The notes: generated from the letters alone by a model not told the origin. Positions 9,436-18,361 are shown, counted from the stretch's first letter. The stretch is 64,000 nucleotides of DNA from CAVYXK01 sp963772445 (GCA_963772445.1 CAVYXK010000019.1:992001-1056000); one strand, 5' to 3'. Program-made: numbers and translations.

Positions 9436-10090
9436 TGGCTTAGCTCGCAGTCTCGCGCCGCATGCCACGACTAATTGCCCGGCTGCGTGACCGGCTCGTG
9501 ATCGGCTCGTGACCGGGTTCCGTCCGACTTCCGTCCGGGTCAGATTCCGACAGACCAAGGCATCCACGGATGCGCAACGATGGCAGCGGCCCGGTCGCCG
9601 ACAGAGCGCAGCGGGTTTGGCGGCAGCGGTGCACGAGTATCTGCGGGCGAACCTGATTTCTGATCTACGTGTGTTGCCGCCGATAGCGCCGGCCGGGCAC
9701 GCCTAAACGCTCATACTGACTCGGCCTCCACCTGCATTGCCGCCTCCGCCTTGCGCAACTGCTTCTTCCTGTACAGCAGCGCATGTGACCGCAAGCCATG
9801 CCGCCACATGCCATTGCCCGCGCCGCGCGGTGCGCCAAGCGGTAGCCTTGTTGTCCAACTCGCAGGCGTGGCGCCGGAAGCTCCGTGCACGCTTGGCTGC
9901 GCGCGCTGCCGGCGCTACCGAGCGGCCTCACGGCAGGCATCGGCGAGGTGTGTGTTGGCGATATCGGTCGCGCTCAGCACCACGGGTTTTCTACAAACGA
10001 GAGGACTGCTAATGTGCTGATACAAAACACCACGCCGTCACAACCAACGAGTGAATCCCTCAACTTGGCGGCGAAACCGGGAGGCAGAAC
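9436..10090 (+). other. Intergenic stretch without a supported gene
   Basis: Several overlapping short frames on both strands are Ala/Arg-rich and look like GC-driven artefacts. A short direct repeat (GTGACCGGCTCGTGATCGGC region, 9487-9515) is visible. The sequence before 10091 must carry the promoter of the PEP-CTERM gene. Confidence 0.4.
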
Positions 10091-10685
10091 ATGTCGCTCA
10101 CGAAGGTTTTTTCGCTTCTGCGTCGATCACCGTCTGCGCGGCAGCACTGCCTTGCTACGCATTGGTGGTTCCGAGTTCCTCAGTCCAACTGTCCATACCA
10201 GCTGAATTCTCTGACCGGGCTATGATCGCCACATTCACCCCGCCCGGGGGCCTTACGCTGAGTGCATATGCCGGAGAGTTGGGTTACATTGGGTTTGATT
10301 GGCAGCAGACGATCACCAACTGGCCAAATGCAGACCTCAAGTTGCACAACGGCACGCTCATAGTTCCCGTACCCAACCCCCATCCTGCATTTCTCGATGT
10401 CCCGCCGACGGGGTACAATTACAATCCTTGTGGCGGCACGGCATCCGGTTCCTCGGCCCTTGCAAATCCCTTTTATTTTACCCCCACAGGGAACACAGAC
10501 TGCTGGTCATTGGCCCAAAACGAGAACGTCAACGACACTTTCGTTCGGCGATGAACCAATGGACCATCAATTGACGTCAGCACAGATTGCAGCAAAAAAC
10601 ATTCCTAAATTCACAACGGCTTTGGTCGGGATAGAATCGACAGATTCGGGACTCGTCCCGAGCGCGGCCCTTTTCTTCTGCCTCG

Positions 10686-11933
10686 TCAGAAGAATCTGTG
10701 GGCGACGTCGGGTTCCGGCAGCTTACCAAGTGCATGATACAAGGCGATTTCGGTGACGTGGAAGGTACGGAACCCGTAGGATTTTCGCATGGTCAGTTTG
10801 GCCTTGTTGTTCAGACCCTCGACCACACCGCTGGAGAGCTGCTTCCTGGCGCGGAAGTAGTTCAGGATCAGCGCGCGGTGCGAGCGTAGCGTCCTGGCGA
10901 TCTTCTTCATCGGCTCGATGCGGGAGCGCATGACCTGACCGCACCATTCATCCAGGAACTTGCCGGCCCAACTCGGCGAAGCATAGTCCCAGAACTGCTG
11001 GAAGTCCTCCTTCAGCAGATAGGCCCGTACGGTCCGCAGGTTGTAGCGCAGCAGATCGCGCAGGCGGAAGCGTTGATGCTCGGTCAGGTTGGCCTTGCGC
11101 TTGAGCACACACCAGCGGGTCTTCTTCAAGACTGGCTCATAGCCGTCCCGGGCCAGCCGGCGAGCCTCGGCGGCACGCACCTGGTCCAGCGCGGCATTCA
11201 TCTTGGCGACAATATGGAAGCGATCGAGGATGTGGATGGCCTGGCTGCACCGCTCACAAATCACCTTCAGATAAGGCTGCCACATGTCCGAGCACACAAA
11301 CTCGATCTGCCCAGCCAATGGTTCGCCGATCAGGGTGAAGAACTGCTCGAAGCTCTCCACCGTCCGTTCGCGACCGATCCATAGCAGGCGCGTGCACTGC
11401 TGCTCGATCTGATAGACCAGCGTCAGGTATTTGTGTCCCCTGGCATACTGGATCTCATCGACGCCGATCGCCACGATCGGCCCCAGTTGCCGGTGCTCGA
11501 TCCCCCACTGCACGACATACTCGACCGACTGGCAGACCTTGTCCCAGGTGCTGCGAAACGACCCGGCGGTCTCCTGCCAGGACAGCTTCCTCGCCCAGTG
11601 CGCCAGGAACAGCATGTAGGCCTTGGTCAGCTGGTGCTTGCCGACACCCCAGGGGACCGCTTCGACCCGCACGCCGCAGGCCCGGCAATCGACCCGTCGC
11701 ATGCAATAGAGGAACACCACCATGCAGCCCCAGAGGGGCACGAATTCGAACCGGCGCAGGCTCAGGTGATCATAGGCCGGCGCCGGCTTGCGACAGCCCG
11801 AGCACACCGGTCTCGAGCCGCGGCGGGGCCGCACGCTGATCTCGATGGTTCGGCTTTCGGCGCAATGTCGCGCCTTCTCGTAAACGAACCCAGGAAAGTG
11901 CTGGTAGTGGTTCAGCAGGGAGATCAGCCGCAT
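10686..11933 (-). CDS. ISL3-family transposase
   Basis: 415 aa from ATG 11933 (MRLISLLNHYQHFPGFVYEK). N-terminal zinc-finger-like Cys groups (CSGC; CRAC), then the DDE core: GVDEIQYARGHKYLTLVY, FVCSDMWQPYLKVI and VVEGLNNKAKLTMRKSYGFR near the end. Length and motifs fit a complete ISL3 enzyme. Its ATG overlaps the divergent passenger ATG by two bases, so leader space is absent and expression probably depends on sequences inside the other gene. Appears intact. Confidence 0.92.
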   Translation of the reverse strand: MRLISLLNHYQHFPGFVYEKARHCAESRTIEISVRPRRGSRPVCSGCRKPAPAYDHLSLRRFEFVPLWGCMVVFLYCMRRVDCRACGVRVEAVPWGVGKHQLTKAYMLFLAHWARKLSWQETAGSFRSTWDKVCQSVEYVVQWGIEHRQLGPIVAIGVDEIQYARGHKYLTLVYQIEQQCTRLLWIGRERTVESFEQFFTLIGEPLAGQIEFVCSDMWQPYLKVICERCSQAIHILDRFHIVAKMNAALDQVRAAEARRLARDGYEPVLKKTRWCVLKRKANLTEHQRFRLRDLLRYNLRTVRAYLLKEDFQQFWDYASPSWAGKFLDEWCGQVMRSRIEPMKKIARTLRSHRALILNYFRARKQLSSGVVEGLNNKAKLTMRKSYGFRTFHVTEIALYHALGKLPEPDVAHRFF

Positions 11934-12387
11934 GGCAGCGGGACCCAAAGGAGTTGCCGGCAGACGTGACAGCGTACCGGCGCAACGGGCTGCTGCCGAT
12001 CCCTTGCAGACCTGTTGTCCGGACCTCGATCAGTGGCCTCGCAGCTGGGCGTATGAGGCGCGCGATATTCCGCCTGGCCGGCGGATGGTGGAATGCTTCA
12101 AGCCGTTCCTGCGCGACCTGCTGGCCTTGCAGCTATCACGCCAAACCTTGCGCCGACACCGCGACAACGTCTGGGCTCTCGGCGGTGAGGTCATCAGCCG
12201 ATTGCAGATGGACAGCGACCTCCGGAGGCGGCCAATCAAGCAGGTCGTCCTCACCCTCATCGGCGACGATGGCGGGCCGCTGCTCTCCCATGGTCAGTCC
12301 GACACCGCGCAGCGCTCCTTCGACACGACCTGCCGCAAGTTGTTCCGCTTTCTGACAGACCCTGAGATCAGCCGCGATGAGGCGTAA
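11932..12387 (+). CDS. ISL3 passenger protein of unknown function
   Basis: 151 aa. After a variable Arg/Ala-rich start it reads DQWPRSWAYEARDIPPGRRM, VECFKPFLRDLLALQLSRQT and RRHRDNVWALGGEVISRLQM, a helical pattern with the flavour of an N-terminal SAM-like DNA-binding or recombinase domain. I do not recognise a named family. It lies inside the IS limits, divergent from and overlapping the transposase start. The likely start may be downstream of 11932. The role is unknown. Confidence 0.55.
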   Translation: MAAGPKGVAGRRDSVPAQRAAADPLQTCCPDLDQWPRSWAYEARDIPPGRRMVECFKPFLRDLLALQLSRQTLRRHRDNVWALGGEVISRLQMDSDLRRRPIKQVVLTLIGDDGGPLLSHGQSDTAQRSFDTTCRKLFRFLTDPEISRDEA

Positions 12388-12899
12388 AGATGCCTGCCGT
12401 GGTGGCGGATGATATCTCCGCTTCTGCCGATGTGGCGGCTGTGGGGTTGTGGGCAACGCGCTTGTGTTGTCCACAAATCCACCAGCCGGCCGGCTGAGTG
12501 ATAAAACTAGCCCTCGGTATACCCCCGAAGCACCCACAGTTTCCGCTGACGAGCCTTTCTTCTGGACATGGCAAACGACGTACAATGGATCCGCGGGAGG
12601 CATTAATTGCGCTGTAACCAATGGAGACATCTGTTCCAGATCAGCCAACAGCCCTCTCCTGCAGCCGGGCGAAGGCGGCACAGGACATGTAACGATCACC
12701 ACCGTTAACGGTGTCCCGTGTCAAAACACGAACAATCAAGAGCGTTGTGAAGGACAGGGTGGACAGGGTGGCAACGGTGGTGATCCGAGGGTCGTTCCCG
12801 AGCCTCCAGCATCGCTTCTTTTGACGTTCTGGTGTGTTGGCAATCCTCGTGGCACGGAGAATGGCACGTTCGAAAAAGGTGCAGCCGCACCCGATTTAG

Positions 12900-13193
12900 C
12901 CGACCGCGCGCGCTTCGATCCTTCCTGCGCGTTGACGCTGCGCGATGTGCTCCGCCTCACGCTTGGCGCCCCGGCGCCTGGCTGGCGAGGTGGGCCGGCA
13001 CTGGGCCTTCCTGTGGGCGACGCCCCTGGCCGGTGCCACAGAACCTCGGGCGCCCGATACCACCCCGGAGGCTCCCGCGGCGAGCAGGACCCGGCCGGGA
13101 GGACCCACCGGGACCGTGGCGCGATCGCGAACCGCCCCCCCTGTGCGCTTTTCCCCGGAAAAATTTGCGGCTGTCATTGGATTTTCGCCTCGG
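12900..13193 (+). other. Intergenic stretch before the MucR-like gene, no supported gene
   Basis: A plus-strand frame ending FSPEKFAAVIGFSPRVGVVS and an opposing minus-strand frame (MTAANFSGEKRTGG, about 13177-12896) both look partly coding. Neither has a recognisable family or a clear ribosome site, so no call is made. Confidence 0.3.
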
Positions 13194-13749
13194 GTAGGGG
13201 TTGTAAGCCCCTGATGCTCTCCTTGCGTGTGACCAGTTTTCACCCGAATCCATCTATCTACCCCTAGGATGGGCACCCCCCACAGCAGGAGCCGCGCATG
13301 AGCACCCCACCCCACCAGCCAGCGGTGCCAATTAACCACAGCGTGTCGCCAGACGGGCAGGCCGTCGTGTGCATCGAGTGCGGGCGACAGATGACGATCC
13401 TGAAGCGCCATCTGCACTTCGACCACGGCCTAACCGAGGACGAATATCGGGTGCGCTGGAAGCTTGCTCCTGACCACCCGCTGGTCGCGCCGGCCCATGA
13501 GGAGGCGAAGGCGATGCCGGGCTGGATGGACGGCTGGCGTGAGGTCATCGACGCCATCACCAAGACAAAGGGCTGACCGGCATGGTTCTGTCAGCTTTCG
13601 TGCCTGGGCATCGACCAATGGCGGGGGCTGTTGAGTTTTGTTTGTCGTTCCTCGATTGCCGCGGGGGCTCCGCCCGACGGGTCTCCCCCCAGCCCATTGA
13701 ACCCAGCCGGCCTCAAAAATTTCGAGGGGTTGGGCTTACAACCCCTACC
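13193..13749. repeat. 18-bp inverted repeat flanking the MucR-like gene
   Basis: GGTAGGGGTTGTAAGCCC at 13193-13210 recurs as its exact reverse complement at 13732-13749. The pair encloses the regulator gene and little else (about 520 bases between arms). It could be an operator pair, the ends of a small mobilised cassette, or paired terminators. Confidence 0.7.
13298..13576 (+). CDS. MucR/Ros-family zinc-finger transcriptional regulator
   Basis: 92 aa with an AGGAG-type ribosome site. The zinc finger CIECGRQMTILKRHLHFDHG has the C-x2-C ... H-x3-H pattern of Ros/MucR proteins. It is followed by the family's LTEDEYRVRWKL and DHPLVAPAHEEAK segment. Alphaproteobacterial MucR/Ros proteins bind AT-rich DNA and repress exopolysaccharide and virulence-type genes. 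It is shorter than typical MucR because the N-terminal extension is reduced. It stands alone between copies of an 18-bp inverted repeat. Targets are unknown; nearby exported-protein genes are possible ones. Confidence 0.9.
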   Translation: MSTPPHQPAVPINHSVSPDGQAVVCIECGRQMTILKRHLHFDHGLTEDEYRVRWKLAPDHPLVAPAHEEAKAMPGWMDGWREVIDAITKTKG

Positions 13750-14063
13750 TGACACCTCGCATCTGGCAGCTTGCCCTCATCCGACTTCGATCAAGGTGTA
13801 CAATCCGAGTTGTTGGGGTGTCGTGGGCGAGATCGGTGCCTGCGCCGAGGGTTGCCCGATGCGATGGTGAAGTGCGCGCCGGCTGCAGCGCGGTGACTTA
13901 GAATCGTCAGGCTCGCTCTCAGGCAACCTCGGCCACGCGGCTTGCCTGCCGGGTTGGCGCTGACACCGGCAGCGAAGTGACCGTGTTCGCGACGTCAATT
14001 TCACGCTGCTGGTGTCCAGCGCGGCGACTTCAGGCAGCTTCGGTCATCCGTTCCTCGGGGCTC
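13577..14063 (+). other. Intergenic stretch, no gene seen
   Basis: Apart from the right arm of the 18-bp inverted repeat (13732-13749) I see no supported feature. Confidence 0.4.
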
Positions 14064-14140
14064 ATGCACCGCATCGATACTGAAGATGCACAGCGGTGAT
14101 TAACCACTGCGACGAACTTTCGTGCATAAGCCGCCTGGGC
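14064..14140 (+). repeat. Recurrent intergenic motif, copy B
   Basis: Shares ATGCACAGCGGTGATTAACC and the following 'GCATAAGCCG' segment with copy D at 16084. It ends about 36 bases before the ATG of an exported-protein gene, in the same relative place as copy D, which points to a duplicated promoter or leader. Confidence 0.6.
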
Positions 14141-14175
14141 CAAGCTGCCCCGACATTAACAGAGAGGGGCCGCCC

Positions 14176-14517
14176 ATGTTGCGGACGAGATTACCTGCCA
14201 TGCTGATCGCATTCGGCGCACTCGCATCCGCGTCCGCCAATGCGCAGACGTTGCACGCTCGGCAGGGTCAGAGTATCGGCCTCGGACCGGCCGAGGGCTC
14301 GGTCTATTACGACGATGCCGGCGGGACGTTCCGGGTTGTCGCCACCCTCGCCGAAGGCCCGCAGAGCACGCCGATCCGCTTCACCGTCGGCCTGAAGCTC
14401 GGTCAGGACCTGATGATTTCGGTCCCCGGCCCGGTCGGCAAGCCGGCGACCGAGGTACACCTGACCCGCACCCAGGAGGGTCTCAACGTCGCCTATGGGC
14501 GACCAGCCATCGACTGA
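14176..14517 (+). CDS. Small exported protein, 113 aa
   Basis: MLRTRLPAMLIAFGALASAS then ANAQ gives a clear signal peptide with an AxA-type cleavage site. The mature part (TLHARQGQSIGLGPAEGSVY ... RFTVGLKLGQDLMISVPG) is beta-rich without cysteines. Ribosome site AGAGAGGGG upstream. It follows intergenic motif copy B. No family recognised; a periplasmic or surface location is inferred from the signal peptide. Confidence 0.7.
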   Translation: MLRTRLPAMLIAFGALASASANAQTLHARQGQSIGLGPAEGSVYYDDAGGTFRVVATLAEGPQSTPIRFTVGLKLGQDLMISVPGPVGKPATEVHLTRTQEGLNVAYGRPAID

Positions 14518-14595
14518 GGGCTCCGCGTCGGCCCCCAGGGGTCATACCAACTGCAGCTAAAGGCCGCCGACACCATCGGCGCGCGGGGCTGAGCC

Positions 14596-14832
14596 ATGGA
14601 CGACGCCATATACGACCAGCTGCTGCTCGACGCATACCGCCGTTACGGCATGAGCAAACTGACCCGCGAGCAGCTGTTCGCCATCATCGCTCACCATGAC
14701 AGCAAGCCCACCCCCACCAGCCGAGCAATCTGCGCCGCCGCACGGCAGGCACTCGTCATGGCGAGCCAGCGGGACGGCCTCTGGCGCAACCGCGGCGGCG
14801 GACGGATGAAGGACAGGCCCCTCGGCAACTAA
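14596..14832 (+). CDS. Hypothetical protein, 78 aa
   Basis: MDDAIYDQLLLDAYRRYGMS, then KLTREQLFAIIAHHDSKPTP and a basic tail. Helical; the tyrosine- and leucine-rich start looks coding. Not recognised. It lies 78 bases after the exported protein in the same direction, so may share its transcript. Its stop codon overlaps a truncated copy of the intergenic motif (14832-14850). Confidence 0.5.
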   Translation: MDDAIYDQLLLDAYRRYGMSKLTREQLFAIIAHHDSKPTPTSRAICAAARQALVMASQRDGLWRNRGGGRMKDRPLGN

Positions 14833-15168
14833 TGCACGCCGTCGATGCCGATCGCCGCACCACGCTCGGCGACGTCGCCCAGCAGGATCACATCACGCGC
14901 CATGCGTGACGTTCGCTCAGGCCGTGCTTGCAGGCAATCGTGCGGCTGCTCGGGCTCTAACTGAGTTGCCAGGAAGGATAGGGAGGATAATTATCCGGCG
15001 CTTCCGTCGGGGGCCAGCCGCACAGGCCGCTCCGGGGCGGCCTTCCTGTAACCAGCCAAATGCATACGGTGCATAGTGATGCTGCACCATGATGATTAAC
15101 GGGCGAGCGGTTCGGTGGCTTAAAACAAGCTGCCCGATTTCAGCATTGCACACACACTGAGAGACACA
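14833..15168 (+). other. Intergenic stretch with a truncated copy of the recurrent motif
   Basis: Holds ATGCACGCCGTCGATGCCGA at 14832-14851 (as in copy D) and a related TGCAT-rich patch at 15058-15105 before the next gene. No ORF with support. Confidence 0.4.
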
Positions 15169-15897
15169 ATGACCAAGCGATATCTGGCGCTCGCAATGGC
15201 AGCGATCGTTGTTGTCGCTGCCGTCCTGATCGGGTTGCCCTCCTACGGCAAGAACGGGAAGGAATTCCCGTGGCTGCCGTTTGCAACACACTCGGGAGGC
15301 CAGACCGGACAGGATTGGCTGATGTGGAACATGCCGCCCCCGATTGAATTTCAGAGCCACGCCGACTGCAAAGCCAGGATCGCCCAATTCCTTCAAAGCG
15401 ACTACCCTGATGCTTCCGCCTACCAAGCGCCATACGGCTGCGCTTACCACGGAAACAGCTTCTTATATGCTTACGTTATGAACTGGCTATATGATGGCAA
15501 CCTGCTGGATGGTTGCCGCGCAAAGCACATAGTCTCCTCGACCGATAGTGGCGGTGAACCCCTCTATGACCCAGCGATACTGGCTCCAGGCCAAGCGGAG
15601 TCGGGGGCCACTTGGTATTGCGTGGCTAAGTGGCCGGGTGCCACCGAGAGTAGGGCGCGAACAATTACTCGACAGGTTGCCGCTTGTCAGCAGCATAATA
15701 CCGGCTGGGAGCATGTGTCGGGGATTTCTGAATTGCAGGCGCATCTCACTGCCTTCAATGCAAGGTGTGCAGAGCTAGGCATCAAAACCGACTGCAAGAT
15801 GGTTGCCAGGCATACACCTGCGCCTCCTGGTGAGACCGCTGCCGGTCGGGACATAAGAGAGTTCTTGGATAGCACGTCGCCGGGTGCGCAGTGCTGA
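15169..15897 (+). CDS. Membrane-anchored or exported hypothetical protein, 242 aa
   Basis: MTKRYLALAMAAIVVVAAVL followed by IGLPSYG: a single N-terminal hydrophobic helix, either an uncleaved anchor or a signal peptide. The rest is soluble with several cysteines (DCKARI, YGCAYH, DGCRAKH, YCVAKW, ACQQH, ARCAEL, DCKMVA), so probably periplasmic and disulphide-bonded. No family recognised. Base composition falls slightly in the second half. A hairpin terminator follows at 16045. Confidence 0.7.
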   Translation: MTKRYLALAMAAIVVVAAVLIGLPSYGKNGKEFPWLPFATHSGGQTGQDWLMWNMPPPIEFQSHADCKARIAQFLQSDYPDASAYQAPYGCAYHGNSFLYAYVMNWLYDGNLLDGCRAKHIVSSTDSGGEPLYDPAILAPGQAESGATWYCVAKWPGATESRARTITRQVAACQQHNTGWEHVSGISELQAHLTAFNARCAELGIKTDCKMVARHTPAPPGETAAGRDIREFLDSTSPGAQC

Positions 15898-15945
15898 CCG
15901 GCAGGTTTCGGGTCTGTCGGCGCCGAGGAATAGAGATTGTCGAGC

Positions 15946-15986
15946 ATGCACCGCACCGATACTCATAATGCAGGAATGTGACATTC
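15946..15986 (+). repeat. Recurrent intergenic motif, copy C
   Basis: ATGCACCGCACCGATACTCA followed by TAATGCAGGAATGTGACATTC; nearly identical to copy A (7089). It lies just after the 15169-15897 gene. Confidence 0.6.
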
Positions 15987-16044
15987 CCGACAACCGCACA
16001 CTCCTGTAGTTAGCCGCGCACGTTTCCTCCCCGAATTTCACTCG

Positions 16045-16075
16045 CCCCTCGCCCTCAAAAGGCGAGGGGACTTTT
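16045..16075 (+). terminator. Rho-independent-like terminator
   Basis: Perfect 9-bp stem CCCCTCGCC / GGCGAGGGG with a 7-base loop followed by ACTTTTC. Well placed to end the transcript of the 15169-15897 gene. Confidence 0.6.
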
Positions 16076-16083
16076 CGAACATA

Positions 16084-16160
16084 ATGCACGCCGTCGATGC
16101 CGATTATGCACAGCGGTGACTAACCGCGGCGGAGATTTTCCGGGCATAAAAGCCGTTGCG
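16084..16160 (+). repeat. Recurrent intergenic motif, copy D
   Basis: Shares ATGCACAGCGGTGACTAACC and a later 'GCATAAAAGCCG' with copy B (14064). It precedes the exported repeat-protein gene at 16255. Confidence 0.6.
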
Positions 16161-16254
16161 TGGTCGCCGAGCTCTCCTAGGCACGGACCATACGGCGCGG
16201 CGGTCTGCCCTGCCTCGCGCCGGCACACCATGGCACAACATCAAGGACGGAAGT

Positions 16255-16521
16255 ATGCTCAAAGTAATCACCGCGGCCACATTGCTGCTCTCTGCCGCGG
16301 CTCCCGCTATGGCGCAATACTATACTACTCCCAATATTTACGGTCAGCCGCAATACGGCACTACGACCACTGGTCCGGGTGGATCTTGGCAGACCACACC
16401 CAACATCTACGGCCACCCGGAGTTTGGCACCACGTCCAGCGGCCCGAACGGACAGCAGTGCGAAAGCACGCCCAATATCTATGGCCAGCCGCAATACGGC
16501 ACTACGACCACCTGCAACTAA
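16255..16521 (+). CDS. Small exported repeat protein (NIYGxPxxGTT repeats)
   Basis: 88 aa. Signal peptide MLKVITAATLLLSAAAPAMA, then three imperfect repeats of about 20-22 aa: PNIYGQPQYGTTTTGP, PNIYGHPEFGTTSSGP and PNIYGQPQYGTTTTC. Tyr/Gly/Thr-rich repeats suggest an extended, self-associating surface or matrix peptide, but this is inference. Ribosome site GGACGGAAG upstream. Follows motif copy D. Confidence 0.7.
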   Translation: MLKVITAATLLLSAAAPAMAQYYTTPNIYGQPQYGTTTTGPGGSWQTTPNIYGHPEFGTTSSGPNGQQCESTPNIYGQPQYGTTTTCN

Positions 16522-16580
16522 CTGAACGGAACGGTGCGCCGGCCCAAACGCTGGCGTCCGATCCAACAGGACAATCCGAG

Positions 16581-17093
16581 ATGCATATTTTGATCGGTCT
16601 CGGCGTTGCCGTAGCGCTGCTGTATTTTTGGCTCATCGGCCACTGGTTTGCCCGCGCGCTGATGTTTCTGCTGCTGGGCGTGGCCTTCGGGGTCGGCGGC
16701 GCCGCACTCGGTAACGGCGCCGTGGCTGGCAGTCCTGTCCCCCAGCTTGCGCTCGGCCTGACCGGCATCGTCGCCGCCTGGTTCGTCGCTGGTATCCCCA
16801 TTTACTACTGGCGCTGGCAGCTCAGGCAGCTCATCGAAGCCGAAGAACGGCAGGCCCAGGCGGCCATGGCACGGGACAGGCAGCCGCCCGTCGCGCCGCC
16901 AGTGCCAGCACTGCCCGCGCCAGCACTCGCAGTTGGACCATCCTGTCCCACAGGAGTAGCCGCTCAGCCATCGCCGGCCCCCGTGCCAGAAAGGAAACCT
17001 TGGAACTGGGGAGCCATCTTTACCGTTACCTGGATGGCGTTTGTCGTCGCCGGTATCTGCGTGCTGTTCCAATATCTCCTCGCCAGCCACTAA
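16581..17093 (+). CDS. Membrane protein, 170 aa, unknown function
   Basis: MHILIGLGVAVALLYFWLIG opens the first of about three N-terminal TM helices (next ALMFLLLGVAFGVGGAALG; LALGLTGIVAAWFVAGIP). A basic/acidic helix, a Pro/Ala-rich linker and a last TM helix (FTVTWMAFVVAGICVLFQYL) follow. Pattern N-TM...linker...C-TM resembles conjugation-associated or phage-like small membrane proteins, but no family is recognised. It starts 59 bases after the repeat protein and may be co-transcribed. Confidence 0.65.
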   Translation: MHILIGLGVAVALLYFWLIGHWFARALMFLLLGVAFGVGGAALGNGAVAGSPVPQLALGLTGIVAAWFVAGIPIYYWRWQLRQLIEAEERQAQAAMARDRQPPVAPPVPALPAPALAVGPSCPTGVAAQPSPAPVPERKPWNWGAIFTVTWMAFVVAGICVLFQYLLASH

Positions 17094-17234
17094 GGCGGCT
17101 GGTTCGGCAGCGTCAGCGGATTGGGCGGGACCCCTCCGCCCCAGCACGGTCATGGCTTTCTGCATCCGCGATGCCGCCAGCGCATTCTCAAGACTGCGCG
17201 CACCCTCGCTCAGAACATGCGCAATAGTCCCCCC

Positions 17235-18177
17235 TGCCGCCCGTGGTGCCTGCCCGCTGCCCGCCCACCAGGGCGTTGTTGCGGCCTATCTCTCGGCGCT
17301 CGCCCAAGACGGCCGGAAGGCCTCGACCATTGGCCGCCGGGCCGCCGCCATCGGCCACCGGCACAAGCTGGCGGGCTACGAGACGCCCACCACCGCCGAG
17401 GGCGTCAAGGCCGTACTGCGCGGCATCCGCCGCACCATCGGTGCCGCCAAGCAGGGCAAGACGCCGGCCACTGCCGATCTGCTCGCCCGCATGCTCGAGC
17501 TCTGCCCCGACCCGCTGGCGGGCAAGCGGGACCGCGCGCTGTTGGTGCTGGGCTTCGCTGGCGCGTTCCGGCGCAGCGAGCTGGTGGCGCTCGAAGTCGC
17601 CGACCTGGGTCCTGATCCGCGCTCGAAGGGGGACCAGGAAGGGCAGGGGCAGGAGGTTGCAATTCCACGAGGCTACCGGCTGCGCCCGGTCGAAGCCGTC
17701 CAGACCTGGTTGGCCGCTGCCGAGATCAGCGCCGGGCCGGTGTTCCGCAGCGTGGCACGAGGCAACCGGGTGTCCGACCTGGCGCTCGCCGACGGCTCCG
17801 CATCTCGGATCGTCAAGGCGTATGCAAGGCGCGTCGGCTTGGATGCCGCAAGCTACAGCGGGCACTCGCTCCGCAGCGGCTTTCTCACGTCCGCTGCGGA
17901 AAGCGGTGCCTCGATCTGGAAGCTCTCCGAGGTCTCGCGCCACAAGAGCCTCGACACGTTGCGCGGCTACATCCGCCGGGTGGGACCGGCGGGATTTGCA
18001 GATGCGTTCGATCCCCTCAATGCAACCTTAAGGTGGGCGCTGACCAGGGAAGTAAACACTACGAAAAATCGCGTGCAGCCGGGGGCTGAACAAAGCCCTT
18101 CACTGGAACTATTTGGGTGTGAAAATAAACTTTGGACTCGCGTGACCAGCCCGCTGGTCCACTCAATGCAACCTTAA
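17235..18177 (+). pseudogene. Tyrosine recombinase/integrase, degraded at both ends
   Basis: Recognisable integrase from AYLSALAQDGRKASTIGRRA onward: catalytic Arg in GAFRRSELVAL, HSLRSGFLTSAAESGA with the H-x-x-R box, His in VSRHKSLDTLRGYIRR and the following Tyr. A short region after EVADLG is garbled (an indel relative to the normal RRSKTDQEG segment). After GYIRRVG the native tail is replaced by GPAGFADAFDPLNATLRW and unrelated sequence. The normal N-terminal start is not visible in frame. The core residues survive, but the gene is probably inactive. Confidence 0.7.
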
Positions 18178-18320
18178 GGCGGGTGCTGGGGCATAAACAG
18201 GATGAAACCGGCCCAGAGAAGTAAACAGCTAATATACATTACGAAATCATGTGCAGCCGGGGGTTGACACAAAGTCTTGAACCGTTATCGCGAAAATAAA
18301 ACTTTGGACTTTGCGTGACC
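18016..18320 (+). repeat. Diverged tandem duplication at the integrase 3' end
   Basis: Unit 1 (18016-18147) and unit 2 (18161-18320) share, in order, CTCAATGCAACCTTAAGG, AAGTAAACA, GTGCAGCCGGGGG and 'GAAAATAAA..CTTTGGACT..GCGTGACC'. Such duplications beside an integrase may mark old attachment sites. Confidence 0.65.
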
Positions 18321-18361
18321 GATCCGTTACAAGAAAAAGACGCGTCCACAGGGAGGGTTCC

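Larger units (their letters stand above)
10680..12555 (-). mobile_element. ISL3-family insertion sequence (1876 bp)
   Basis: Terminal inverted repeats: left GCCTCGTCAGAAGAATCTGT, right (reverse complement) GGCTCGTCAGCGGAAACTGT, both followed by GGG. The 8-base target duplication TTTCTTCT lies at 10672-10679 and 12556-12563; 8 bases is the usual ISL3 size. It contains an intact ISL3 transposase and a divergent passenger ORF. The boundaries are confirmed by frame restoration of the host gene. Confidence 0.9.
10091..12899 (+). pseudogene. PEP-CTERM exported protein split by an ISL3 element
   Basis: ATG 10091 with ribosome site GGGAGG gives MSLTKV; with one more T in the T-run near 10111 it continues as the signal peptide FFASASITVCAAALPCYA. 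The body runs to NVNDTF, shifts frame near 10545 (SFGDEPMDHQLTSAQIAAK), reaches SAALFF and is cut by the IS. Removing 10680-12555 and one TTTCTTCT restores SAALFFWTWQTTYNGSAGG in frame. The end reads VVPEPPASLLLTFWC and, after another single-base shift, LAILVARRMARSKK-basic-stop, a PEP-CTERM tail. Three apparent frameshifts plus the IS make it inactive as written; some shifts may be sequencing errors. Confidence 0.7.

Noticed and set aside
12896..13426. Minus-strand 176-aa frame opposite the MucR-like gene
   Set aside because: Overlaps a clear regulator gene and has no motifs; only the part beyond 13193 remains uncertain.
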